This document shows positions 33,157 to 41,788 of a stretch of 64,000 nt of DNA, piece by piece; positions within the stretch are counted from its first letter, which is position 1; every line of letters starts with the position of its first letter. The DNA is from DASSKA01 sp963839365. GTDB taxonomy: Bacteria > Actinomycetota > Actinomycetes > Propionibacteriales > Nocardioidaceae. The stretch covers positions 1 through 64,000 of the forward strand of contig CAWIUT010000001.1 in NCBI GenBank assembly GCA_963839365.1. Reading direction: 5' to 3'. The notes beneath the pieces were generated by a model. The model did no database searches and was not told the origin of the DNA. It was given only the letters and a program-made list of their open reading frames with translations. The translations under genes were made by a program, and so were the position numbers.

Positions 33157-34093
33157 GTGAAGGTGCTACTTGCCGGCGCCGGCGGAGCCGTCGGCCTCCC
33201 GCTCACCCAGCAGCTGCTCGAGGCCGGGCACGAGGTGATCGCACTGACCCGCAGCGACCGCAGCCACGGCCGGTTGCGCGCGCTGGGCGCGCGACCGGTG
33301 GCCGCCGACGTGCTGGACTGGGACGCCTTGCGCGGGGCCCTGGACGGAGCGAAGGCCGACGCGGTGGTCCACCAGCTGACCCAGCTGCGCAAGCCCCCGC
33401 TCTTCCACCGCAACATGCACGCCACCGATCGTCTTCGCGACGCCGGCACGCGCAACCTGGTGCGCGTGGCAGGCGACCTCGGTGCCGGCCGGTTCCTCAC
33501 CCAGTCGATGCTGTTCGGCTACGGGTACGACGACGCCGGCGGACGCGTCTACACCGAGCAGGACCCGTTCGCGCCCCGCGGCGCCGGCAGGTTCGAGACC
33601 CACCTCGCCGCGATGCGCGTGAACGAGCAGCTGGTCCTCGGCAACCCGGACCTCGAAGGGATCGCCTTGCGCTACGGACTGATCTACGGGGTCGGTGCGG
33701 GCGACGACGAGATGGTGAAGATGCTTCGCAAGCGGCAGATCCCGGTGCTGCGCACGGCCGGGCCGCTGTCGTGGGTCTACCTCGACGATGCGGTGTCGGC
33801 GACGGTCGTCGCCCTGGAGCGCGGCTCGGCCGGCGAGGCCTACAACGTCGTGGACGACGAGCCGGTCAGCTGGACGGCCATGATGACCGAACTGGCCCGC
33901 GCGGTGGGCACCCAACCACCGCCGGCCTTCCCCGGCTGGGCGCTGGCGGCCGCGTCGTACGCGCGCACGGTGATGCGCGGCGGGGTCTGCTCCTCGAACG
34001 CGAAGATCCGGCGCGACCTCGGATGGGTCCCGCAGACGCCGGCCTACCGAGAACGGAGTCACGCGGATCGCCGCCCATCACCGGCGACGGTGA
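33157..34093 (+). CDS. NAD(P)-dependent epimerase/dehydratase with a C-terminal frameshift
   Basis: This extended SDR protein has a GAGGAVGLPLTQQLLEAGHE nucleotide-binding motif near the N-terminus. GTG 33157 follows GAAGGAG. The frame is normal to NAKIRRDLGWVPQTPAYRE, then runs on for about 155 residues antisense to the sigma gene, to 34524. Removing one base near 34051 would instead give YREGVTRIAAHHRRR and a stop at 34091-34093, the usual family end. So a one-base insertion or a sequencing error is likely. Epimerases are one of the three classic target classes of ECF41 sigma factors (with carboxymuconolactone decarboxylases and oxidoreductases), which matches the promoter and neighbour here. 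Confidence 0.7.
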
Positions 34094-34136
34094 TGGGCAG
34101 GTGGGTTCAGCCCACCCTGTCCAGGCCGGCCCGGCC

Positions 34137-35027
34137 TCATGCCAGCGGCCCCGCGGCCACCCCGGTGAGCTTGCTCGGGTTGGCAGTCAGGCTGATGCTC
34201 TCGATGCGCCCGTCCCGGGTGTCGAGCACCGCAACGTACTTCGGCTCCGCACCGGACCAGGCAACCAGGCCGGGCACTCCGTTGATGTCGGTGATCTCGA
34301 TGCGCTGGTCGGCCATCGGCTGCTGGGCAACGGCCAGCAGGAACCGTGCCACCTTGTCGACGCCCTCGATGACCCGCAGCGGCGCCTTGCCCTCCCCGCC
34401 GGTGTCGCTGACCACCCGCACCCCGGGGGCGAGGACCGCCAGCAGGCGGTCGACGTCTCCGTTCACAGCGGCGTGCAGGAACCGCTCGGTGACGATCCGG
34501 CGCGTGCGCCGGTCGGCGTCGTAGCGTGGTCGCGCCACCGCCACGTGGTCCCGGGCCCGCTTGAGCAGCTGCCGCACCGCCGGCGCGGTGCGGCCCAGGA
34601 TGTCGGCCGCCTCGAGGTGGCTGTAGCCGAACGCCTCGTGCAGCACGAAGACCGCGCGCTCCAACGGCAACAGCGTCTCCAGCACGACCAGCATCGCCAG
34701 GCCGATCGTGTCGGCACGCTCCACGGACTCCGCGACGTCCGGCGCGGTGCGCACGGGCTCAGGCAGCCAAGGTCCGACGTAGGTCTCGCGGCGGCTGCTG
34801 GCCCGCCGCAGCCGGTCGATCGCCGCCCGGGTGGCGACGGTGACCAGCCAGGCACGGGGGCTGTCGATGCCGTCGCGCGCGGCGTCCCAGCGCAGCCACA
34901 CCTCCTGGACCACGTCTTCCGCCTCGGCGTAGGAGCCGAGGATGCGATAGGCCACTCCGAGCAGGTGCGCACGGTGCTCCAGGTAGGGGTCCGCGTCTGC
35001 GGCGGCCCCGGCCGGCGCATCGTCCAT
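34137..35027 (-). CDS. ECF41-family sigma factor with SnoaL-like C-terminal domain
   Basis: This 296-residue sigma factor (SigJ type) has regions 2 (about 15-80: LGVAYRILGSYAEAEDVVQE) and 4 (about 125-175: LPLERAVFVLHEAFGYSHLE, then IADILGRT-like) followed by a SnoaL-like domain (about 190-290). ECF41 proteins carry their own regulatory domain in place of a separate anti-sigma factor. The two conserved C-terminal motifs are present in variant form: DTGGEGKA for DGGGK and NPSKL for NPDKL. It starts at ATG 35027. It converges on the epimerase gene, which has a matching promoter. No such promoter is visible before its own gene. Confidence 0.9.
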   Translation of the reverse strand: MDDAPAGAAADADPYLEHRAHLLGVAYRILGSYAEAEDVVQEVWLRWDAARDGIDSPRAWLVTVATRAAIDRLRRASSRRETYVGPWLPEPVRTAPDVAESVERADTIGLAMLVVLETLLPLERAVFVLHEAFGYSHLEAADILGRTAPAVRQLLKRARDHVAVARPRYDADRRTRRIVTERFLHAAVNGDVDRLLAVLAPGVRVVSDTGGEGKAPLRVIEGVDKVARFLLAVAQQPMADQRIEITDINGVPGLVAWSGAEPKYVAVLDTRDGRIESISLTANPSKLTGVAAGPLA

Positions 35028-35104
35028 ACGGCGATCCTTGCAGATCGCCTCCGCGCCGCCGTCGTACGACGCACACGCCAGCCGACGCCGATGAGCCGGC
35101 GACC

Positions 35105-35596
35105 TCAGCCGGAACCCTCGGCGACCTGGGCGTCGTCGGGCTCCAGGGCCGCCTGTGCCGCGTCGATCACGGTGGTGAGACGCTCGCGGAGGTCGACGAG
35201 CTCGTCGAGGCCCATGTCGAGCTTCTCCACGATGGTGGGCGGCACCAGCTCGGCCTGTGCGCGCAGCGCCCGCCCCTTCTCGGTGAGGGTCACTGCGAGC
35301 GTCCGCTCGTCCCCGGGATCACGCTGCCGGCGGACCAGTTCGCAGGTCTCCAGTCGCTTCAGCAGCGGCGACAGCGTGCCCGGGTCCAGGCGGAGCATCC
35401 GGCTCAGGTCGCGCACGGAGACCGGCTCGTGCTGCCACAGCGCGAGCATCACGAGGTACTGCGGATGGGTCAGCCCCAACGGTTCGAGCACCGGCCGGTA
35501 GAGCGCGACCACCGTGCGGGCGGCGACCGACAGCGCGAAGCACACCTGCTCCTCGAGCGCGAGCGGGTCGACCGGGAGCGACTGTGGCTTGGACAT
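35105..35596 (-). CDS. MarR/OhrR-family regulator
   Basis: This winged-helix regulator of about 163 residues starts at ATG 35596. The DNA-binding core is VSVRDLSRMLRLDPGTLSPL followed by LKRLETCELVRRQRDPGDER and TLAVTLTEKG. The N-terminal LEEQVCFALSVAARTVVALY carries a cysteine at the place of the peroxide-sensing Cys of OhrR, so organic hydroperoxide sensing is likely. A palindromic site lies just upstream. No ohr peroxidase gene is adjacent; the divergent neighbour is a small membrane protein. Confidence 0.85.
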   Translation of the reverse strand: MSKPQSLPVDPLALEEQVCFALSVAARTVVALYRPVLEPLGLTHPQYLVMLALWQHEPVSVRDLSRMLRLDPGTLSPLLKRLETCELVRRQRDPGDERTLAVTLTEKGRALRAQAELVPPTIVEKLDMGLDELVDLRERLTTVIDAAQAALEPDDAQVAEGSG

Positions 35597-35608
35597 GTTT
35601 GTTAGCCT

Positions 35609-35636
35609 ACCAACGGTTACCGCACCAATCGTTGGT
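35609..35636. promoter_or_regulatory. Candidate MarR/OhrR operator
   Basis: ACCAACG at 35609-35615 and CGTTGGT at 35630-35636 form an inverted repeat with a 14-bp spacer, in the 62-bp gap between the divergent regulator and membrane-protein genes. A second partial copy of the half site (ACCAA) lies inside the spacer. The regulator could thus control both genes. Confidence 0.55.
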
Positions 35637-35658
35637 GCACCAAGCACGAGGAAGGTCC

Positions 35659-36033
35659 ATGACGGGAGACGACCTCACGGTCGACGGACCGGCACAGTCC
35701 GAGCGCCCCAAGCCACGGCACCTGATCGACTGGGACAACCCGCCGCCACCCACCGAGCCGCGGAGCCTGACCCAGGTGCAGCGATGGGTGATCTCCATCC
35801 TGACGATGGTGACGATCCTGCACTTCGCCGGCGGCATCGTGCTCGCCGCGCTCACCGTGGACCACGCACACGGGTCGGGCCGGGTGCCGCTGCTCATCCT
35901 GGCCGGGGTGACCGGCGTCGGCGCGGTCGCCGCGTTCCGGGCGATCCACCGCAAGTCGTTGCTCACCCCCTGGCTGCTGGTCGGCTGGTTGCCCACCCTG
36001 GTCGGCGCCTACTTCGCCTACTGGAGGCACTGA
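35659..36033 (+). CDS. Small membrane protein of unknown function
   Basis: This 124-residue protein starts at ATG 35659 after GAGGAAGG. A polar Pro-rich N-terminus (HLIDWDNPPPPTEPRS) precedes three hydrophobic stretches: VISILTMVTILHFAGGIVLA, VPLLILAGVTGVGAVAAF and PWLLVGWLPTLVGAYFAYW. I do not recognise the family. It is divergent from the MarR/OhrR gene with the palindrome between them, so it may be its target. It is convergent with the flippase gene 19 bp away. Confidence 0.7.
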   Translation: MTGDDLTVDGPAQSERPKPRHLIDWDNPPPPTEPRSLTQVQRWVISILTMVTILHFAGGIVLAALTVDHAHGSGRVPLLILAGVTGVGAVAAFRAIHRKSLLTPWLLVGWLPTLVGAYFAYWRH

Positions 36034-36052
36034 CCCTCCGGCCGCCGGGTCT

Positions 36053-38455
36053 TCAGACCACGCCGTGGTGCTGCAGCAGCCGGAAGGCCGCGATACCCGG
36101 CAGCACCGGCAGCCAGAACGTCAGCACCCGGGAGGCGAGCACCGCGGCCACGGCGGCCGGTGGCGGTATCCCGATCGCGGTCAGCCCGGCGACCAGCGCG
36201 GCCTCGACCGCACCCAGCCCGCCCGGCGTCGGCGCGATCTGCCCGAGGGTTGAGCCGACGACGAACACCGCCATCGCCGGCAGCACCGGGAAGTCCACCC
36301 CGAACGCGATCAGGGTGGCCACCAGCCCGAACGCGGACAGCACCAAGAACACGACCGCTCCCCCGAACAGCTCCGCGGTGCGCACCGGGTGCCGCAGCAC
36401 CGGCAGCAGGTCTCGCACGGTCTCCCGGGTAGCGGCGACCACGGGCCGCCACACCTTGCGTCGGCCGAAAGGCGAGGCGAGCACCGCCGCCGCGGCCACC
36501 ACCACGACCCCGATCCCGGCGAACACCAGCGGGTTGCTGGGGAACCGGACGTTGCCCACCGGCACCGCTCCGCCGATCACCAGCACCCCGAGCGCGGTGA
36601 GCACCGCGCTGACGACGCCCATCGCCACCCGGTTGAGCACGATCACGCCCACCGCGTGCGCGCGGCGCAGCCCGAGACGCTCCAAGAAGACCAGGTTCAC
36701 CCCGTAGAAGCCGACCCCGGCGGCGGTGGTGCGGCCGGTGAACGCGGCGGCCACCTGCACGGCGATCGTCTTGCCCACCGGCAGGTGCAGCGGAGTGGAG
36801 CCGAGCACGGTCAGCGCCGAGGCCACGATCGCGACCATCCCGGTGGCCACCGTGACGCCCAGCCAGCCCCAGTCGGCGTGCGCCATGGAGCCCAGTACGT
36901 CGGACATGCTCGACAGCTCGGGAAGCAGCAGGTACACCGCCACCCCGCCGGCCAGCATCATCGCCAACGTGGACGGCCGCACCGGCGACCGGAAGGACGG
37001 CACCGGCACCCCGGTCTTCTCCGCCAGCGACTCGCGCAGGTAGGTCAGCGTGACCTTGCCGCCCTCGACCTGCCTCTTGATCCGCCGGTGCAGTGCGAGC
37101 CACTGCAGGTTGGGCAGCGCCTGCTCCAGCTTCTCCTGGGGCAGGCAGCGCACCGCGCTGTCCACCGCCCGGTCCACCCCGACCACGGACGCCAGCGACA
37201 CGAGCGCCTCGGCGACGTCCTGGGCGGCCTGGTCCGGCGGCCCGCCGGCCCGGCTGAAGGTGAAGTCGGTGATCCGCGGGCAGCCGTCGTGGTCGATCAG
37301 GATGTTCGCCGCGCGCAGGTCGTGGTGGGCGATGTGCTGGTCCTCCAGGCGGCCGATGTCTTTCCAGATCCGGTCCAGCAGCGCCTCGTCGACCTCGTGC
37401 GCCGCCAGCGACGACAGTGGCCGGCCGTCCACGCACCGCCGGATCAGGAACGGCGGGCCGTGCTCGATCTCGCCGGCCAGCAGCACCGGGGAGACCCCGA
37501 CGCCGGCCCGCTCGGCCAGCAGCGTCACGTAAGCCTCGTGCTCGACCTCATGCCGGGGGGTGGACAGCCGGGGCTCGTGCTCGACGTCCAGGGAGGCCAC
37601 CGCCCGGCGCAGCTTGTGCCCAGGACCGGCGACCCGGTGCAGCCGGCGCACCAGCTTCATCTGCAACCGCTGGCCGTCGGTGGTGACCACCTCGAACTGC
37701 TGCGGCCGCAGCAGGTTGCGCCCGGTGGTGACCACCGACTGCGGGTTCAGGCCGCTCTCCCGCAGCGCCACGAGCACGGTCTGCTCCGAGGCGCCCCGCC
37801 CGGGGGCGCCGAGCACGAGGTGAGCGAGCCGGCCGACGCCCCAGCCGAGCACCGCGCCGGCGAACACCCCCAGCGGCAGGTTCCGGCCCAAGAAGACGTC
37901 CGCGATGGCGACCAGGACCACCAACACCCACAGCATCTGCCGGGCGAGCCGGCCGACGTACGGCCCCGCGGCGGTGGCCAGAGCCGCCGCCACCGCCACC
38001 TCCACTGCCGGGAATACGAAGCCGTTCGGAGGCACCCGAGTCGCGTGGTGCAGCAACGACCAGGGCACCGGCCTCAGCCCCACGATCCAGGACAGCACCA
38101 GCGACAGCACCCACGCGACCGCGCCGGCGGCGGCCAGCGCCACGGCCATCCGGATCCGCGCCAGGTACAACGCGATCCCAACGGCCGCGGTGATGCCGGG
38201 CCACCAGCCCACCCAGGTGACGACCCGCCAACCGGGCGCGGTCCACCGGGGGATCTCCTCGACCTGGGTGAAGATCGCTGCCTCGACCGGGTTCACCGTG
38301 GGCTGCCGGGCGACGACCAGGCAGCCGAGCACCACCCCAGCCGCCACCACGATCAGGGTCAGGTCGAGCGGGTGCCGGCCCATCGACAGGCGCAGTCGGG
38401 TGTAGCGACCGGAGGAGCCCATGCCTCCGTGGTTCCCCGTCCTGCGCGCGCTCAC
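36053..38455 (-). CDS. PAP2-like / kinase-like / flippase-like tripartite membrane protein
   Basis: This protein of about 800 residues has three parts. The first (about 45-235) is a multi-TM domain like PAP2 phosphatases, but the catalytic His and Asp are gone (FPAVEV in place of FPSGHV, GRNLPLGVFAGAVLG in place of the H...D motif). The second (about 250-470) is a kinase-like fold with HHDLRAANILIDHDG and ITDFTFSRAG, so catalytic Asp, Asn and metal Asp are kept with DFT for DFG. The third (about 500-790) is an eight-TM UPF0104 flippase-like domain (IAPTPGGLGAVEAALVAGL). GTG 38455 overlaps the upstream gene's stop as GTGA and follows GGAGG; ATG 38422 is the alternative. A role in lipid-linked substrate handling is inference. 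Confidence 0.8.
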   Translation of the reverse strand: MSARRTGNHGGMGSSGRYTRLRLSMGRHPLDLTLIVVAAGVVLGCLVVARQPTVNPVEAAIFTQVEEIPRWTAPGWRVVTWVGWWPGITAAVGIALYLARIRMAVALAAAGAVAWVLSLVLSWIVGLRPVPWSLLHHATRVPPNGFVFPAVEVAVAAALATAAGPYVGRLARQMLWVLVVLVAIADVFLGRNLPLGVFAGAVLGWGVGRLAHLVLGAPGRGASEQTVLVALRESGLNPQSVVTTGRNLLRPQQFEVVTTDGQRLQMKLVRRLHRVAGPGHKLRRAVASLDVEHEPRLSTPRHEVEHEAYVTLLAERAGVGVSPVLLAGEIEHGPPFLIRRCVDGRPLSSLAAHEVDEALLDRIWKDIGRLEDQHIAHHDLRAANILIDHDGCPRITDFTFSRAGGPPDQAAQDVAEALVSLASVVGVDRAVDSAVRCLPQEKLEQALPNLQWLALHRRIKRQVEGGKVTLTYLRESLAEKTGVPVPSFRSPVRPSTLAMMLAGGVAVYLLLPELSSMSDVLGSMAHADWGWLGVTVATGMVAIVASALTVLGSTPLHLPVGKTIAVQVAAAFTGRTTAAGVGFYGVNLVFLERLGLRRAHAVGVIVLNRVAMGVVSAVLTALGVLVIGGAVPVGNVRFPSNPLVFAGIGVVVVAAAAVLASPFGRRKVWRPVVAATRETVRDLLPVLRHPVRTAELFGGAVVFLVLSAFGLVATLIAFGVDFPVLPAMAVFVVGSTLGQIAPTPGGLGAVEAALVAGLTAIGIPPPAAVAAVLASRVLTFWLPVLPGIAAFRLLQHHGVV

Positions 38456-38625
38456 TCGGCCTCCGCTGCTCCCGGTTGTCCGCGTTGCACCGTCTCCTGC
38501 AGCGCGGCAGGGTCGGCCTTCGCGACCTCGGGGTCGTCGGGCCAGTCGTCGACCACGCTGGTGGCCCAGTCTGCCCGCTCGGCGGCGATCCGGTGCAGCT
38601 CGGTGATGGAACGTCCGACGAGCAT
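38452..38625 (-). CDS. 57-residue protein coupled to the flippase-like gene
   Basis: ATG at 38625 opens a frame MLVGRSITELHRIAAERADW, then ATSVVDDWPDDPEVAKADPA, ending with a TGA that overlaps the flippase start as GTGA. GAGGGG lies 8 bases upstream. The product is acidic and mostly helical. I do not recognise it. The four-base overlap and the sensible protein composition support a real gene. It may regulate or be a subunit of the next protein. Confidence 0.5.
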   Translation of the reverse strand: MLVGRSITELHRIAAERADWATSVVDDWPDDPEVAKADPAALQETVQRGQPGAAEAE

Positions 38626-38804
38626 CGGCTGTGCCCCTCGCGCTGGAAAGGCCTCTCACTGGCAAGATACGCCTGCGTGGCTTCGGCGTTGGCGGTTGCG
38701 GCCCTCGGGTCGCCCGCGGCTCATCCGGAGCGGGTGATGTCCCGCAGCCGGCGCAGCGGCCAGCGTGGAGGTATCCGCTTGTCCCCGCCTCGTTTGGAGG
38801 AGCC

Positions 38805-39182
38805 ATGACTTCACAGACCACACCGGAAGCCACCCTCGGCAGCATCGCCCAGGGCGAGGCACCGGTCCTGGAGAGTCTGGTCGCGATGAACCTGGACTCG
38901 ATGGAACGCTCCGGGCTCGACGAGAAGACCTACTTCATGGCCCGTCTTGCCGCCCTGGTGGCCATGGACGCGGCACCGGTCTCCTACGTGATGAACCTGG
39001 GACTGGCGGCCGACGCCGGCGTGTCCCTGGACGAGGTGCAGCGCCTGCTGATCGGCATCGCGCCGGTGGTGGGCAGCGCCCGAGTCGCCTCGGCGGCCGG
39101 CAAGATCCTGCGCGGCCTGTTCGGCATCTCGGTGGCGCTCGAGGGCACCGAGGGCAGCGTTCCGGAGCAGCGCAAGGCCTGA
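38805..39182 (+). CDS. Carboxymuconolactone-decarboxylase-like protein without Cys pair
   Basis: This 125-residue all-helical protein has the layout of the CMD/AhpD-like fold (MARLAALVAMDAAPVSYVMN, then LGLAADAGVSLDEVQRLLIG and IAPVVGSARVASAAGKIL). The CxxC and His that make AhpD-type members redox-active are absent: the position reads APVSY. So it is probably a non-redox member. It starts at ATG 38805 after TTTGGAGGAGCC. CMD proteins are classic ECF41 targets, but I see no ECF41-type promoter just upstream of this one. Confidence 0.75.
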   Translation: MTSQTTPEATLGSIAQGEAPVLESLVAMNLDSMERSGLDEKTYFMARLAALVAMDAAPVSYVMNLGLAADAGVSLDEVQRLLIGIAPVVGSARVASAAGKILRGLFGISVALEGTEGSVPEQRKA

Positions 39183-39336
39183 GCCGCAAGGCCCTCCACG
39201 CAGGGTCTCCTGCGCAGCATCGGGGGCCGCCAGGGGTCCCCCTCCCACGTGGTGTCCGCCACATCCGTGCCCCGCTGTCGGACGAGCGCGTGACCTGGCG
39301 CGTGCCTATGTCCACCAAATCTCGATGTATCCCCCG

Positions 39337-39375
39337 GGTCTCGGCCATGACTGCGTCGCAGTCATGGCCGAGACC
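39337..39375. terminator. Perfect 17-bp stem-loop terminator
   Basis: Two exactly complementary 17-base arms (39337-39353 and 39359-39375, starting GGTCTCGGCCATGACTG) enclose a 5-nt loop CGTCG. A short GGTTT follows. It is 155 bp after the CMD-like gene and 110 bp before the lytic transglycosylase. The remaining DNA from 39183 to 39484 holds no gene. Confidence 0.75.
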
Positions 39376-39422
39376 GGTTTAGACACCTGACGCCGGGCGA
39401 TTCACCCACCACTGGCTGTCAA

Positions 39423-39477
39423 CACCTAGGAGAGCCGCTTCCGGCTTCTCAGATCTTTCTCACAAACTCCTAGGAGG
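39423..39477 (+). promoter_or_regulatory. 5' leader that can mask the ribosome site of the transglycosylase
   Basis: CCTAGGAG at 39425-39432 is the exact reverse complement of CTCCTAGG at 39467-39474, which overlaps the AGGAGG ribosome site at 39472-39477. A smaller hairpin (GAGAGCCG...CGGCTTCTC) lies between. If transcribed from upstream, the leader could fold to hide the ribosome site. It does not match a known riboswitch that I can recognise. Confidence 0.35.
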
Positions 39478-39484
39478 TGCATTC

Positions 39485-39988
39485 ATGGGTCGCAAGCAGC
39501 CAGGGGTTGCGATCTCGTCCGTTGTCACCAGCGTCACCGGCGCACTTCGGGTCCTGCTCAGTCGCTGGACCGTGCGCCGCCCACGACCCATCGGCGCGGT
39601 GGCACTGGCCGCCGCTGTGGCGACCGTCGTTGCGCTGTTCCCTCACGCCGCCGACGCGACCCCCGGCGTCGCGAGCCGGCCGGCCGGGCACGCCCAGACG
39701 GTGCGCGCCTACAAGGCGTGGGCCCGCCGGAAGGTCGGACGGCGAGAGTTCCGGGCGCTCAACAAGATCTGGATGCGCGAGTCCGGATGGAACCGGCACG
39801 CCCGCAACCCGAGCTCGGGCGCCTACGGCATTCCGCAGGCCCTGCCGGCCACCAAGCTGAGCTCGGCGGGCGCGGACTGGTCCTGGAACGGCTACACCCA
39901 GATGCGCTGGGGGTTGCACTACATCCGCGCGCGGTACGGCTCCCCGCTGCGGGCGTGGCACTTCTGGCACACCCACCACTGGTACTGA
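39485..39988 (+). CDS. Secreted lytic transglycosylase-like protein
   Basis: This 167-residue protein has a signal or anchor segment (residues 36-58, GAVALAAAVATVVALFPHAA) and a compact SLT/RPF-like catalytic domain. The catalytic Glu99 sits in IWMRESGWNRHARNPSSGAY, followed by GIPQALPATKLSSAG and a C-terminal RYGSPLRAWHFWHTHHWY. Such enzymes cleave the glycan chain of peptidoglycan, often during growth or resuscitation. ATG 39485 follows CTAGGAGG with eight bases between. Wall-lytic genes in actinobacteria often carry long regulated leaders, and this leader has a possible masking helix. Confidence 0.85.
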   Translation: MGRKQPGVAISSVVTSVTGALRVLLSRWTVRRPRPIGAVALAAAVATVVALFPHAADATPGVASRPAGHAQTVRAYKAWARRKVGRREFRALNKIWMRESGWNRHARNPSSGAYGIPQALPATKLSSAGADWSWNGYTQMRWGLHYIRARYGSPLRAWHFWHTHHWY

Positions 39989-40121
39989 CCCAGCACTGAG
40001 CGCCGTACTGACCGCCGGCACCACATCGCTGTCGATCGCTCGGCGCCCCGATACCTGCCCGCTGCCGGCCTTGTCCGTCGGTAGCGGGCAGTTCCATGCC
40101 CGGCGGCGGGCCCTGTCCGGC

Positions 40122-40900
40122 TCAGGCAGCGGCGGACCACTCCAGCGCCAGCAGCGCCAGCGCGGCCTGCCGGGGGACGGTGGGGTCGCAGCCGGTCAGC
40201 TCCGTGAACCGGCGTAGCCGGTTCACCACCGTGTTGCGGTGGCAGTACAGCCGGGCCGCCGTCGCCCCGACCGACCCGCAGGTGCCATAGGTGTGCACCG
40301 TCTGCACCAACCGCTCCCGCTCCCCCGTCCGTGCCCCGTCCAGTCCCTCCAGCACGTCCTCGGCGAGGTCGACCGCCAGGTCGCCGAGCCGTGTGCGCAC
40401 CAGCCACACCCACGCATCGGTGAGCCGGTGCGGTCCGGCGGCCCCGCCGGGGAGCACGTCCGCGACCTCCTCGGCGACCCGCGCCGCCTGCGGCACGCGC
40501 TTGAGCCCCTCGGCCAGCGGTCCCAGCCCACAGCGCACACCGGTGAGCACCGCGGACGGCGCCTCGGTGTCCGCCGCGGAGTCGGCACCCTCCCAGCGCA
40601 GCAGCAGCACGCTGTGCCGCCCGGTGTCCTGCAGATGCACCCGACGGTCGGCCGCCGCCAGCTGGTCCGCGGCCGCGCGCAACGCCTTGTCGTCGCGAGA
40701 CGCCGAAGCGGCCACCAGGAACCTGGCCCCGGCGTCCACGTCCAGGGCAACGGCTACCCGGCCGACCGTGGCACGGTCCGGCTGCTGCTGCCCCAGCAAC
40801 GCCCCGACCAGCGCCGACCGCTCCCGGCGCCGCTCCCGGGCCAGGGTCGCGGTCTGCTCCAGGTAGCTGGCCTGGATCGTGGTGGTGTAGTCCACCGACC
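40122..40900 (-). pseudogene. PucR-type regulator, 5' end deleted
   Basis: The frame covers the C-terminal half of a PucR/CdaR-type regulator: a GGDEF-like middle (RFLVAASASRDDKALRAAAD) and the C-terminal helix-turn-helix (TAARLYCHRNTVVNRLRRFT, then ELTGCDP). Family similarity begins at about VDYTTTIQASYLEQTATLAR. The reading frame continues upstream to 41072, but only as an antisense shadow of the MFS fragment. The first 150 or so residues are missing. A GTG in the VDY codon could start a stub with the DNA-binding domain. Confidence 0.7.
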
Positions 40901-40904
40901 ACCG

Positions 40905-41734
40905 ACCAGCTCGGCTCCCCGATCGGCACCCTGCTGTCCTCGGGCGCGATCCTGCTGGTGTCGCTGCTGCCGCAGAGCTCCTTCGACTCCTGGGGCTGGC
41001 GGATCCCGTTCCTGGCTGCCTTCCCCCTGCTGTACGTCGCGCTCTACCTGCGCCGCAAGGTGGAGGAGTCACCGCTGTTCGACAGACTGCTCCGGGAGGA
41101 CGAGCTCGCTTCGAGCCCGGTCAAGGACGTCATCAAGCGGGCCCCGCTCCAACTGGTCGTCGGCGCGGGTTCCAGCTTCTTGGGCATCGGTGGCTTCTAC
41201 CTGGCCACCACGTTCCTGATCAGCTACGCCACCAGCAGCCTCGACGTCGACAAGTCCGTGATGCTGATCGCGACCCTGGTCGCCGCGGTCGTCGAGATCG
41301 GTGTGCTGATCGGCGGCGGTCGGATGGCCGAACGGTTCGGAGCAGGCCCAGTCACCGTGCTGGGCGGGCTGCTGTCCGCCGCGGTCGCGTTCCCGACGTT
41401 CTGGATGGTGGACACCACCAACACCGCGGTGGTCATCATCGCGGTGACCCTGGTGGTCGCCTGTCTGTCGGTGCCGTACGCCGTCTCCGGCGCGCTGCTG
41501 ACCAACCTGTTCCCGGCTCCGCTGCGCTACAGCGGGGTGTCCATGTCCGCCCAGCTGTCGGGGGTGGTCAGCGGACTGGTGCCGCTGGCCGCGACCGCGG
41601 CGTTCGCCGCCAGCGGCCAGCAGCCCTGGGCGCCGGCGCTGCTCCTGGTGGGCATCGCGATGATCACCGCGCTGTCCGGGCTGGCCGCGCCACGGCTGTC
41701 CCTGCCTCCCGAGCGGGAGCCGGTCGCCGCGTAG
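40905..41734 (+). pseudogene. MFS transporter (metabolite:H+ symporter type), 5' end deleted
   Basis: The open frame QLGSPIGTLLSSGAILLVSL, then WGWRIPFLAAFPLLYVALYL and RRKVEESPLFDRLL, matches the middle of MHS-type MFS transporters, and the C-terminal six TM helices follow intact to a normal end. The N-terminal six helices are missing. The nearest start (GTG at 40958) would give a half transporter. It faces away from the truncated PucR gene, and the two halves meet within a few bases of 40900, so one deletion removed both 5' ends and their shared promoter. Confidence 0.7.
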
Positions 41735-41788
41735 GTGTAAGCAGGTACCGGAACCTGCCGAGCGGCCGGTCGAAGCTGAGGAGGGACG

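Noticed and set aside
36389..38737. A 782-codon plus-strand open frame across the flippase gene
   Set aside because: Composition (Gln/His/Arg/Gly-rich) is that of an antisense shadow; the minus strand carries clear domains.
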